Of a stretch of 64,000 nt of DNA, positions 16,112 to 24,819 are shown piece after piece. This DNA comes from Hymenobacter sp. BT18 (GTDB lineage Bacteria; Bacteroidota; Bacteroidia; Cytophagales; Hymenobacteraceae). The stretch's first letter is position 1. The number at the start of each line of letters is the position of its first letter. Position numbers and translations under genes: made by a program. The notes beneath the pieces were generated by a model. That model saw nothing but the letters and a program-made list of their open reading frames with translations. It had not been told where the DNA came from and did not search any database. The stretch is taken from the NCBI RefSeq assembly GCF_012273015.1, contig NZ_CP050954.1, positions 558,001-622,000 of the forward strand, in the 5' to 3' direction.

Positions 16112-17683
16112 CTAGTGCCCCAGGTAGCTTCCCAAATCCGACAACGACTCAATTTCCAGCTCCTGCGCTTGGCGGCGGCGCATCAGCAAGGCGTAGGTAT
16201 TGTTGAAACCCAGAGGCGGCAGCCACTCCAGCCCGTAGCGCCGCCGAAACTCCCGCTGCACGTAGGCAAATACTGCCGCGGGCTTGCCCCCCAGCGAGTC
16301 GATAGTTGCCGGGGCGGGTTGCAGCAGCACCTGCAGGCCCGTGCCGGTGTACTCGGGGTACATATCGATGGCGCCACTGCGTAGGGCTTCGAAACAGATG
16401 GTTGTACCGCCCAGGCCGGTCTTGGTTTCCACGGCTAGATTGGTGCCTCCCCGAATGAGAGCCGCGTACATTTCTACCAGAATATATTGCTCCGCAAAAA
16501 TCTTAGAGCCCAGTCGCACCACGGCCGCGCCCGGTACGGCAGGCCTTGGGGCCCGCCAGAGGCCGCGCTGCCGCAGAAAGGCTTCGGCCACCGTGCGGGG
16601 TTCCTGATGGAGGTAGTCTACGCGGTAGTTGAGCTCCGTCATGGCCGAATCGGTGAGTTGGCCCGTAAGGCGGTCAAAAATGGCACCCAGTTCCGGGTGG
16701 GCCCGCAGCAGGGCCGGGCGCACCACCGGAGCCGCGTAGTAAGGCGGGAACACGCGTTTGTTGTCGCGCAGCACCTGCAAGCCGTAGGCCCGGATGCGGC
16801 CATCGGTCGAGTAGCCATCAATCACGTCTACGTCGGCGTGGCGCGCGGCCTCGTAGACCAACGCCGGGGCCAGCACCACGCTCGCCAGGTGGCGCAGCCC
16901 GTAGGCGCGCTGCAGGCCCGGCAGGCCATCGGCCCGCCCCACAAACTCGGGGCTGAAGCCTGCCTGCAGCCGGCTTGTGGCCCGGGGCAGCAGGTAGAGG
17001 GCGCCCAGCAGCGGCAGCAATACCAGCAGCCCCGCGCCCACCTTCGCCAAACGCTGAGTGGTGAGTTTTTGCAGACTGGCCAGCGCGGCATCAAACGCCA
17101 ACGCCAGCGCGGCCGCCGGCAAGGCGCCCGCCAAAATCATAACCGGGTTGTTCAGAGCAATGCCGCCGAAGATGAACTCACCCAGCCCACCGGCCGCTAC
17201 GTAGGCCGCCAGCGTGGCCACCCCCACCCCAATCACTGTGGCCGTGCGGATGCCGGCAAACAGCACCGGCAAGGCCAGCGGCAGCTCTACCCGGCGCAGC
17301 ACCTGCCAATCCGTAAAGCCTAGGCCCCGGGCCGCTTCAACCACGGCCGGGCTTACACCCTGAATGCCGGTCACCGTATTGCGAATGATGGGCAGCAGGG
17401 AATACAGCAGCAAGGCCAGAATAGCCGGCCGGGGCCCGATGCCGAGCAGCGGAATCAGGAAGCCGAGCAGGGCAATGCTGGGCACCGTTTGCAGGATACC
17501 GGCTAGCCCCAGCACCGCCGGGGCCCAGCGCGGCCGGCGCGTGAGGCCAATACCCACCGGCACGCCCACTAGCACTGCCAGCAGGAGCGCCGCCGCCGTG
17601 AGGCCAATGTGTTGCAGGGTTTGCTCGCCCAGCTTGCCTGCCTGCAATTGCCAGAAAGTCAGCAGCTCGGTTAGCGTTTTCAT
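16112..17683 (-). CDS. Betaine/choline-type ABC permease fused to a circularly permuted substrate-binding domain
   Basis: A 523-residue OpuB/OpuC-like protein. Residues 1-210 are the permease, with the EAA loop at about 116-144 (EAARGLGFTDWQVLRRVELP). A final membrane segment (215-233) leads to an extracytoplasmic OpuAC-type binding domain. In the usual order, the half with GSKxFxEQ...EYTGTG...FNNTYAL comes first and the half with EFxGRxDG...YSTDGRI...FPPYYA second. Here the order is reversed: EFVGRADG (246-253), YSTDGRI (291-297) and VFPPYYA (311-317) precede LGSKIFAEQ (391-399), YPEYTGTG (442-449) and LGFNNTYAL (491-499). It probably imports a quaternary-amine osmolyte. Its start overlaps the ATPase stop by ATGA. 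Confidence 0.88.
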   Translation of the reverse strand: MKTLTELLTFWQLQAGKLGEQTLQHIGLTAAALLLAVLVGVPVGIGLTRRPRWAPAVLGLAGILQTVPSIALLGFLIPLLGIGPRPAILALLLYSLLPIIRNTVTGIQGVSPAVVEAARGLGFTDWQVLRRVELPLALPVLFAGIRTATVIGVGVATLAAYVAAGGLGEFIFGGIALNNPVMILAGALPAAALALAFDAALASLQKLTTQRLAKVGAGLLVLLPLLGALYLLPRATSRLQAGFSPEFVGRADGLPGLQRAYGLRHLASVVLAPALVYEAARHADVDVIDGYSTDGRIRAYGLQVLRDNKRVFPPYYAAPVVRPALLRAHPELGAIFDRLTGQLTDSAMTELNYRVDYLHQEPRTVAEAFLRQRGLWRAPRPAVPGAAVVRLGSKIFAEQYILVEMYAALIRGGTNLAVETKTGLGGTTICFEALRSGAIDMYPEYTGTGLQVLLQPAPATIDSLGGKPAAVFAYVQREFRRRYGLEWLPPLGFNNTYALLMRRRQAQELEIESLSDLGSYLGH

Positions 17684-18633
17684 GCCTGCTGCGTTTGGAT
17701 GGTTTGTTCGAAGGCCTGCATGAGGGCACCGATGCCGAGGCCGGCCTTGCTTGGCTGGTGATTGGCGTTTGCGGTCAGCTGCTCCAGGGCAGCCTGCAGC
17801 GTGGTGTGCGGGGTAAATGGGTTTGGTACCGAACTGGGCAGAAAAGGCTGCACATCGGCCAGTGTGAGGGTACGCAGCTGCAGCTGCAGCCGCTCGGCCG
17901 CAAAAAACCGGCGCACGAACTCATTCGCTGGTCGGAAAAGCAGTTCCCCGGGCGAACCCAGCTGCTGCACCCGCCCGGCATCGAGCAGCAGAATCCGGTC
18001 GGCCAGTTCGAAGGCTTCTACCACGTCGTGGGTCACCAGCACCACTGTGGTCCGGCGCAACTCCTCCAGCTCCCGGAAGTCGCGGCGGATCTGCACGCGG
18101 GTGACGGGGTCGAGGGCGCCGAAGGGTTCATCAAGCAGCACAATGGGCGGCTGGGCGGCCAAGGCCCGGGCCAAGCCCACCCGTTGCTGCTGCCCCCCCG
18201 ACAGCTCGTGCGGCAGGCGGGCCGCAAATCGTTCGGGCGGTAAATGCAGGCGGTGGAGCAGTTCGTTGGTGCGCGCCGCTATGGCCGCCGGAGCGTGGCC
18301 GAGCAGGCGCGGCACTGTGGCTACGTTGTCGGCCACGGAGTAGTGCGGGAGCAAACCCACCTGCTGAATAACGTAGCCCATGCCACGGCGCAGCACTTCC
18401 GGTTGCTGCCCGCGCACTTCCTGCCCGTTTATTTCTACGGTGCCGGCATCGGGCTCCACCAGCCGGTTGAGCATTTTGAGCAGGGTGGTTTTGCCGCAGC
18501 CGCTTGGCCCCAGCAGCACCAGCGTTTCGCCGGCAGATACAGCAAAGGAAACATCCTGGACTACGGTGTGGGAACCGTAGCGTTTGGTAAGGCCCGCCGC
18601 GCGGATAACGGGAGCAGCATCAGATTCAGCCAT
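17680..18633 (-). CDS. Betaine/choline-type ABC transporter ATPase
   Basis: The 317-residue nucleotide-binding subunit that powers the fused permease/binding protein. Walker A GPSGCGKTT is at 42-50, the Q-loop near 90, the signature LSGGQQQR at 144-151, and Walker B IVLLDEPFGALD at 164-175 with catalytic Glu169. ATG 18633 (MAESDAAPV) was preferred over a GTG 36 bp upstream. The C-terminal ~70 residues do not show two clear CBS domains, so the ionic-strength sensor of OpuA-type transporters may be absent. Translational coupling to the permease through an ATGA overlap points to a two-gene operon. Confidence 0.9.
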   Translation of the reverse strand: MAESDAAPVIRAAGLTKRYGSHTVVQDVSFAVSAGETLVLLGPSGCGKTTLLKMLNRLVEPDAGTVEINGQEVRGQQPEVLRRGMGYVIQQVGLLPHYSVADNVATVPRLLGHAPAAIAARTNELLHRLHLPPERFAARLPHELSGGQQQRVGLARALAAQPPIVLLDEPFGALDPVTRVQIRRDFRELEELRRTTVVLVTHDVVEAFELADRILLLDAGRVQQLGSPGELLFRPANEFVRRFFAAERLQLQLRTLTLADVQPFLPSSVPNPFTPHTTLQAALEQLTANANHQPSKAGLGIGALMQAFEQTIQTQQA

Positions 18634-18737
18634 AGCAGGGCAGCAAGATACACCGGGGTGTCTGTTCACATCCTTATGTGATGGCAGGGCGAAGTGATTT
18701 TTCGCAACTTGCCGCTCTGTTCTTCTTCTACTTTGCT

Positions 18738-19598
18738 ATGAAACAACCGGTTGTGCTGCTTTTAGCAGCCCTGTGGCCCGCTACGGCGGCGCTGGCCCAA
18801 ATCACCACGCCGCAGCCCTGCGACCAGCAGCTGCGGAGCTACGCCACTCCCCTGCCGGCCAAACCCGCCTGGACGTACACGCGGGCTCTGCCAGCGGGCG
18901 GCAGCGTGTATTACTTCGGGGCGGAGCACTCCCAGGATGCCGCGCACGCCCAGTTTGCGCGCATTAAGGAAGCCTTTGCACAGGCCAAGCCCACCGTTGT
19001 GCTATTCGAAGGACCCAACCGCGGGGCCGATTCTACCGAAACGGCTACCATTGCCCGGCTCGGGGAATCGGGGTACGTGCGCTTTCTGGCCAAGCAGCAA
19101 AACCTTCCGGTGGAGTCGCTCGAAAACCCCGTGGCTGAGTATCAGTACCTGAAAAGCAAGTTTGACTTGGAGCAGCTGAAGCTGTTCTACCTGTTGCGCG
19201 AAGCTCAGCGGCTGCGCACCCGCACCAAGGCCTCGCCCGAGCAAATTACCAAGGCCATGGAAACCCTGCTGGCCAAAAGTGCCCAGATGCTGCCCGGCTC
19301 CGACCAGGTAATCCGGACCGTACCGGAGCTGGCAGCGGCTTACCAAAAGTACTGGCCCGCTGGCGGCAACTGGTGGGAGGCCCCCGCGGCCTGGTTTGAC
19401 CCCATGGCCTCATCGGCCAGCACCGGGGGCAAGTTCACCAACGACATCAACCGGGCCTCCAGCGAGTTTCGCAACCTGTACATGTACCGCCTTATTGCCG
19501 ATAAGGCCCGGGCCGGGCAGCGGGTGTTTGCCGTGGTAGGCCGCAACCATGTGCCGGCTCAGGCCCCCGCCCTCGATTGCGCACTTTCCGTGAAATAA
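18738..19598 (+). CDS. Secreted TraB/ChaN-like protein of unknown function
   Basis: A 286-residue exported protein. ATG 18738 starts a signal peptide (MKQPVVLLLAALWPATAALAQ). The motif YYFGAEHSQD near the N-terminus, FEGPNRG in the middle and FAVVGRNHVPA near the C-terminus recall the GxxH / E / GxxH pattern of the TraB/TiKi/ChaN/erythromycin-esterase superfamily. Those proteins are metal-dependent hydrolases or haem-binding proteins. The assignment rests on these three motifs and is tentative. It is divergent from the ABC transporter operon. Confidence 0.5.
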   Translation: MKQPVVLLLAALWPATAALAQITTPQPCDQQLRSYATPLPAKPAWTYTRALPAGGSVYYFGAEHSQDAAHAQFARIKEAFAQAKPTVVLFEGPNRGADSTETATIARLGESGYVRFLAKQQNLPVESLENPVAEYQYLKSKFDLEQLKLFYLLREAQRLRTRTKASPEQITKAMETLLAKSAQMLPGSDQVIRTVPELAAAYQKYWPAGGNWWEAPAAWFDPMASSASTGGKFTNDINRASSEFRNLYMYRLIADKARAGQRVFAVVGRNHVPAQAPALDCALSVK

Positions 19599-19864
19599 GG
19601 AATGGCCCCGCCGGCTTGGTGCTAGCGGAGCCAGGACGGGCGCAGGGAACAGAGGCCCCGGTTCACTAAAAGATGATTTCAAGCCATAGGAAAGACATTT
19701 TTTGGCCGACATCATGATTTTTTTATTGGCTTAGCAGCTAGGATTTTACCTTCCTAACTCCCGCCAACATCTAATTTCATCTATTCTTAACCCAAATAAT
19801 ACGCGTATCAGGAACTATCCACCTGACCTTTGGCTTTTGCAGCCAAACATTTACCCACCTCTAT

Positions 19865-20104
19865 ATGCTTGACATGCAGCTAGCTAATGCGGGATTTTAC
19901 CGAATAGCCTGGCCTGAAACAACCGAAAAACCCGGTACTACCTACGTACGGACCGGTTCCCGCGAAGTGGTGCGGGTATTTGTAACCCAGTGTGCCTCGG
20001 AAGTGGAGGTATACGCCGGCGGCCTGCGAAACGGGCAACTGGTTTTTCGCGGCTCCCCGGAGTCGGCCGCAAGCCTGCGCTACTTGGTCCATCAGCAGAA
20101 CTAA
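19865..20104 (+). CDS. Small hypothetical protein (79 aa)
   Basis: A compact 79-residue reading frame beginning at ATG 19865 (a second ATG lies at 19874). It has no signal peptide or membrane segment; a predicted pattern of short beta strands (REVVRVFVTQ, EVEVYAGGL, GQLVFRG) suggests a small beta-rich fold. Family not recognised. The gene is preceded by an AT-rich 265-bp gap and followed by a hairpin terminator, which supports its being real. Confidence 0.5.
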   Translation: MLDMQLANAGFYRIAWPETTEKPGTTYVRTGSREVVRVFVTQCASEVEVYAGGLRNGQLVFRGSPESAASLRYLVHQQN

Positions 20105-20175
20105 CCTTCTTGTATGTAGCTACCCCTACTTTTCTGCCGGAGTCGCCGGTGTCACCCTATCACCCCCACCTACCT

Positions 20176-20209
20176 AAAACGCCCGACAGCCTGCGCTGCC
20201 GGGCGTTTT
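20176..20209 (+). terminator. Rho-independent terminator
   Basis: AAAACGCCCG (20176-20185) and CGGGCGTTTT (20200-20209) pair across a 14-base loop, and the right arm doubles as the T tract. It lies between the small hypothetical gene and the convergent glucosidase gene. Confidence 0.75.
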
Positions 20210-20232
20210 TGCGTTTTCGGCTACCACCACAT

Positions 20233-22881
20233 CTATGAATAAGCCCGCTGCTGGAGCAGGCGCACAATCAGGCCGGTCCAGCCGGTTTGATGGTTGGCGC
20301 CCAGGCCGTGCCCGTCGTCGCCGTGGAAGTACTCGTGGAAGAGCAGGTAGTCCTTGAAATTGGGGTCGGTTTGCAGTAGCTCGTCTTGGCCGAAGGCGGG
20401 GCGGCGGCCTTTCTCGTCCTTGAGCAGAATTTTAGTTAGCCGACTGGCCAGCTCCATGGCTACTTCCTGGAGGTTCAGGTAGTTGCCCGAGCCCGTGGGG
20501 CACTCTACTTTGAACTTGTTGTCGTAGTAGAAGAAGTAGCGCTGCAACGACTCCACGATGAGGTAGTTGATAGGAAACCAGATAGGGCCACGCCAGTTGC
20601 TGTTGCCCCCAAACATGCTGCTTTCGGCCTCGCCGGGCACGTACTGCACGGTAAAGTCGGCCTCGGCGGTGCTGAAGATGTAGGGGTGCTCCTGGTGGTA
20701 GCGGGAAAGCGCCCGGATGCCATAATCGGCCAGAAACTCGGTTTCGTCGAGCATGCGGGCCAGTAGGCGCTTGAGACGGGAGCGGCGCAGCAGCCCCAGC
20801 AGGTGGCGGGCCCCCTTGCCGGGCTCCTGCCAGCGGCTGACCAGCTGCGCCAGATGGGGCCGGTTGTCGATCAGCCAGCGGGCCCGCTCCGTAAATTCGG
20901 GCATGGAATTCAGCAGCTCTTCGTCGATGACTTCCACCGCAAACAGCGGAATCAGCCCCACGATGGAGCGCACTTTCAGGCGGGTGCGGGCCCCGTCGGG
21001 GGTGTGCAGCACGTCGTAGTAAAAGCCGTCTTCCTCGTCCCAGAGGTTGAAGCGCCCGTCGCCGCCGCGCGTCATGGCATCGGCAATGTAGAGGAAGTGC
21101 TCGAAGAACTTGCCGGCCATTTCCTGGTACACGGGGTTGGTTTTGGCTAGCTCTAGGGCCATGCGCATCATGTTCAGGGCAAACATGGCCATCCAGCTGG
21201 TGCCGTCGCTCTGCTCAATCTTGCCGCCGGTGGGCAGCGGGGCCGAGCGGTCGAACACGCCAATGTTATCCAAGCCCAGAAAGCCGCCCTCAAAGATGTT
21301 GCGCTCGTCGCGGTCTTTGCGGTTTACCCACCACGTGAAGTTGAGGGCCAGCTTATGGAAGACTGACTCCAGAAAGGCCCGGTCGCCGCGGCCTTCGTTG
21401 AGCTTGCAGTCCATCTTGTACACCCGCCAGGTAGCCCAGGCATGTACCGGCGGGTTCACGTCGTTCAGGTTCCACTCGTAGGCCGGGAGCTGCCCGCTGG
21501 GGTGCATGTAACGGTCCTGAACGAGCAGGCGCAGCTGGGTTTTGGCAAACTCGGCGTCAACCATGGCCAGCGGTACGCAGTGGAAGGCCAGGTCCCAGGC
21601 CGCGTACCAGGGGTACTCCCACTTGTCGGGCATGGAGATAATGTCGGCGTTGTAGAGGTGGCGCCAGTTGCTGTTGCGCCCCCGCCGCCGGTAGTCCCCC
21701 GACACATTCTCCCCGGCCTGGTCCCCGTCGAGCCACTTACTCACATCGTAGTAGTAGTACTGCTTGCTCCAGAGCATGCCCGCAAAGGCCTGCCGCTGCA
21801 CGTTGCGGGCATCGGCGCCAGCCTCGGCCGGTAGGCCTTCCTGCAGGCAGTCGTAAAACTCGTTGGCTTCCTGCTGGCGCGTCCAGAACAGGTGGTCGAA
21901 GTCGGCAAAGGGTGCGTCCTGCCAGGGCTGGCTGAGGCGCAAGCGCACGGTGCGGGCCTCGCCGGCGCCCACGCTCAGCACGTATTGAGCCGCGGCTTTG
22001 GTACCGGTTTGCGCAGGGTTGATGGCTTCCTCGTCGCCCTCCACCACAAAGTCATTGATGCCGTCCTTAAAGTAGTGGCCCTCGGCCTCAGCGGGCTGCC
22101 CATACAGGCGGGCTCCGTTGGTGTCGTTGTCGCAGAAGAGTAGCCGGGGCGCGTCGTCGCAATAGAGGTGGTAGTGGCCCAGCAAGGGGTGCTCGGCGTG
22201 CACGGCACCCGGCTGCGACTGGTGCATGTGGGGGCGCTTAGCGCCATATTCCCAGCTCCAGGTGTTGCGGAACCAGAGCTGGGGCAACACCTGCACGGTG
22301 GCGCGCTTGGGCCCGCGGTTGTGCACCGTCACCTTTATCAGGATGTCCTCAGGTCCGGCTTTGGCATACTCCACAAACACGTCGAAGTAGCGGCTCTTGT
22401 CGAACACGCCGGTGTCGAGCAGCTCAAACTCCGGCTCCTGGCGGCTGCGGCGGGCATTGGTTTCTACCAGCTTCCGGTACGGAAATTTCCGCTGCGGATA
22501 CTTGTAGAGCATTTTCATGTACGAGTGCGTGGGCGTGCTGTCGAGGTAGTAGTACAGCTCTTTCACGTCTTCGCCGTGGTTGCCCTGCCCGTTGGTGAGG
22601 CCAAACAGGCGCTCCTTCAGCTGCTTATCTACCCCATTCCAGAGGGCCACCGAGAAGCAAAGCAGCTGCTGGTCGTCGCTGATGCCCCCCAGGCCTTCTT
22701 CGCCCCAGCGGTAGGCCTTGCTGCGGGCCATATCGTGGGACACGTAGTCCCAGGCGTTGCCATCGGCACTATAGTCTTCGCGCACCGTGCCCCACTGCCG
22801 CTCGGTGAGGTAGGGTCCGAATTTCTTCCAGGGAATAAGGTGTGTGGTTGTATCCTGTAGGCGTTGTTGTTCCTGCGTCAT
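20233..22881 (-). CDS. GH63-like (MGH1-type) glucosidase
   Basis: A large 882-residue (alpha/alpha)6-barrel glycosidase resembling bacterial GH63 relatives of processing alpha-glucosidase I. Conserved-looking blocks include RWGEEGLGGISDD, YYYYDVSKWLDGD, WEYPWYAAWDLAF (a tryptophan-rich substrate-site segment), WGTSWMAMFALNM-like text read as DGTSWMAMF, and NSNWRGPIWFPINYL near the C-terminus. No signal peptide is seen, so it is probably cytoplasmic. ATG 22881 (MTQEQQRLQ) was chosen over a TTG nine codons upstream. Likely substrates are alpha-glucosides such as glucosylglycerate-type or trehalose-related compounds, but this is inference. It is a single-gene unit, about 2 kb from the start of the polysaccharide locus. 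Confidence 0.85.
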   Translation of the reverse strand: MTQEQQRLQDTTTHLIPWKKFGPYLTERQWGTVREDYSADGNAWDYVSHDMARSKAYRWGEEGLGGISDDQQLLCFSVALWNGVDKQLKERLFGLTNGQGNHGEDVKELYYYLDSTPTHSYMKMLYKYPQRKFPYRKLVETNARRSRQEPEFELLDTGVFDKSRYFDVFVEYAKAGPEDILIKVTVHNRGPKRATVQVLPQLWFRNTWSWEYGAKRPHMHQSQPGAVHAEHPLLGHYHLYCDDAPRLLFCDNDTNGARLYGQPAEAEGHYFKDGINDFVVEGDEEAINPAQTGTKAAAQYVLSVGAGEARTVRLRLSQPWQDAPFADFDHLFWTRQQEANEFYDCLQEGLPAEAGADARNVQRQAFAGMLWSKQYYYYDVSKWLDGDQAGENVSGDYRRRGRNSNWRHLYNADIISMPDKWEYPWYAAWDLAFHCVPLAMVDAEFAKTQLRLLVQDRYMHPSGQLPAYEWNLNDVNPPVHAWATWRVYKMDCKLNEGRGDRAFLESVFHKLALNFTWWVNRKDRDERNIFEGGFLGLDNIGVFDRSAPLPTGGKIEQSDGTSWMAMFALNMMRMALELAKTNPVYQEMAGKFFEHFLYIADAMTRGGDGRFNLWDEEDGFYYDVLHTPDGARTRLKVRSIVGLIPLFAVEVIDEELLNSMPEFTERARWLIDNRPHLAQLVSRWQEPGKGARHLLGLLRRSRLKRLLARMLDETEFLADYGIRALSRYHQEHPYIFSTAEADFTVQYVPGEAESSMFGGNSNWRGPIWFPINYLIVESLQRYFFYYDNKFKVECPTGSGNYLNLQEVAMELASRLTKILLKDEKGRRPAFGQDELLQTDPNFKDYLLFHEYFHGDDGHGLGANHQTGWTGLIVRLLQQRAYS

Positions 22882-23166
22882 AAGCGTAGCACTGGCTCCA
22901 AGCGCCAAGGTACGCGGGATGCGCTCAGGGGTTGAAGTGGTGCTTTATTGACATATAAGATTTTGCTATTATTTACTAGTCTTTAGACTAGAATCTATTC
23001 GACAGCAAACTGGCAAGTAAGCTAATCCGAGTAGATATAGCTTTCATCTTCCATATCTGGCGTGTTCATGGCTTACGCACGAGCTTTACATAAATATGAT
23101 AACACAGCACCAATAACACTTTGCTTGAAACCGGTTTTAGTCTCTCAATCCCAGTCCCGTAAAAAG

Positions 23167-23352
23167 TTAGAGCGTAGGATTTCGTGCCTTAGCCAGCTGC
23201 TCCATTCTCTCCTCTAACAGTTCTAGCATCCGGTCATCTTCCAGATAAAAGAGCTTTGGGTTGTGCTCACCAGTCATGGCTATCACCATGAGAAGTTGCC
23301 CCAGCCGAAAATCAGGATGGTCTAGCCAGAGTTGCTCCAGCTTCTCGATCAT
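23167..23352 (-). CDS. Small conserved protein with a PDFRLGQLL motif
   Basis: A 61-residue reading frame starting at ATG 23352. The segment LWLDHPDFRLGQLL, followed by LFYLEDDRML, resembles a widespread family of ~60-residue bacterial and phage-associated proteins with the pattern W-x-x-x-P-D-x-R-L-G-Q-L-I. Function is unknown. The C-terminus is helical and charged (LLEERMEQLAKAR). It lies in an AT-rich gap between the glucosidase and dioxygenase genes, on the same strand as both. Confidence 0.6.
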   Translation of the reverse strand: MIEKLEQLWLDHPDFRLGQLLMVIAMTGEHNPKLFYLEDDRMLELLEERMEQLAKARNPTL

Positions 23353-23396
23353 AGGTTTTATCTCGCTTTATCTCTCATATCAGTCAGTGCTTATTT

Positions 23397-24284
23397 CTAC
23401 CCCACCACAAAGGTGCGCATGCTCATGCCGCCGTAGCTTACTTCCTCGTAGGCGTGGCGGATGTCGTCTTCGGGCTCGGCCAGGGCCAGGCTGTAGAGCA
23501 TGGGAATGTAGTGGTCGGGGGTAGGTACGGCGAGGGGGCCGCTGGCGCCGGCCTGCTGGTAGTGGGCCAGGGCCAGCAGGTCGCGCTGGTCGATGCGGGC
23601 TTTGGCCCAGGCATCAAACTCCGAGGCCCAGGCGTAGGGCGTGGCATCGTCCTGCATGAACTTGGGCATGCTCTGGCGCAGGTTGTGCACGATGTTGCCG
23701 CTGCCCAAGATGAGCACTCCGCGCCGCCGCAGAAACTGCAACTGCCGGGCCAACTCGGCGTGGTAGGTAATGGGCTTGTAGTAATCGATGCTGAGCTGGA
23801 ACACCGGAATATCCGCTTCCGGGAAAAGGTGGTGCAGCACCGTCCAGGAGCCGTGGTCGAGGCCCCACTCGTCGGTAGGATGTGCATCGGGCAGGGCCTG
23901 GAGCACTTCCTGAGCTACGTCGGGGGCGCCGGGCGCGGGGTACTGCATGTCGAAGAGCTCCTGCGGAAAGCCCCCGAAGTCGTGGATGGTTTCGGGCCGC
24001 TCGTTCACGGCCACGAAGGTGCCCCGCGTAAGCCAGTGCGCCGACACCACCAGGATGGCCCGGGGCGGCTGGCGGTTGCGGATATCGAGGCCCAGCTGGC
24101 GCAGAGTTTGGGTGAACGGGTTATCGGCCAGGGCATTCATCGGCGAGCCGTGCCCCACGAACAGTACGGGCATCTTGGCGGTTTTCTGGAAGCTGCTGGC
24201 GGTAGTATGGAGGTCTTGCAGTGAGTTCATGGCACAAACAACGGGCAGCAAACCAAGAAGTTGAAGAAAGTGGCGCCGCTGCAT
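23397..24284 (-). CDS. YgiD/LigB-type extradiol dioxygenase (4,5-DOPA dioxygenase family)
   Basis: A 295-residue class III extradiol ring-cleavage dioxygenase. Metal-site and active-site motifs of the YgiD family are present: VGHGSPMNAL, VVSAHWLTRG, WGLDHGSWTVL, SGNIVHNLR and PTPDHYIPMLY. Relatives open catechol rings such as DOPA. The N-terminus MQRRHFLQLLGLLPVV has a twin-arginine-like, hydrophobic character, so the protein may be exported or lipid-proximal. A second ATG (MNSLQDL, codon 19) would give a cytoplasmic form; sequence does not decide. It ends 45 bp before the start of the small 61-residue gene. Confidence 0.88.
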   Translation of the reverse strand: MQRRHFLQLLGLLPVVCAMNSLQDLHTTASSFQKTAKMPVLFVGHGSPMNALADNPFTQTLRQLGLDIRNRQPPRAILVVSAHWLTRGTFVAVNERPETIHDFGGFPQELFDMQYPAPGAPDVAQEVLQALPDAHPTDEWGLDHGSWTVLHHLFPEADIPVFQLSIDYYKPITYHAELARQLQFLRRRGVLILGSGNIVHNLRQSMPKFMQDDATPYAWASEFDAWAKARIDQRDLLALAHYQQAGASGPLAVPTPDHYIPMLYSLALAEPEDDIRHAYEEVSYGGMSMRTFVVG

Positions 24285-24819
24285 GAGGTTATCGGTTTCA
24301 ACGAACCCAAAAGTACCCAGCGTCGTGCGGTGTCGCCTTGATGTAGGATAAGAAATGTGGAATAATGCCGTAACCCACCCTGCCGAATTACGCGGCCCTG
24401 CCTATTGAAAGCGGGCTGCGCGCCGACTGGCGGCGGGCTTACTGGTCTGGTCGTAAATGTGAGGCCGAGCCTGTGGGCGCGGTGGCGAGGCGGCGGGGAT
24501 AGCAGGCCGGGTAGGCAGAGTACGGCAAACTTCGTTAATATTGCTCACGGCAGTAAGTCTTCCAACACTCCGTTTCCATAACAGGAGACTGACTTGCGGG
24601 CGAAGTGCTGCTACCGCACCTTACTGGTAATAGCGTTGCCGCAAGTGCTGATTTCAAGCTGCCGCACTTAAGGCGTCTGCCGCTCGTTGGCAAGCGTTTT
24701 CGTTGCATCGAGCCGGGGTCCGTCCCGGCGCAGCATTCCGGACAGCTGCCTGGCACTATCACCGATAGCGCAGCGCCTCCTCAACTGCCTTTCTCCCCCT
24801 TAAGCATTACGTACTACGC
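24285..24819. other. 535-bp non-coding gap at the left edge of the polysaccharide locus
   Basis: No credible gene was seen; the short open frames have no recognisable content. It must hold the promoters for the divergent dioxygenase and CE2-like genes. A loose LacI-type dyad, GCAAGCGTTTTCGTTGC (24690-24706), lies 114 bp before the esterase ATG. Confidence 0.45.
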
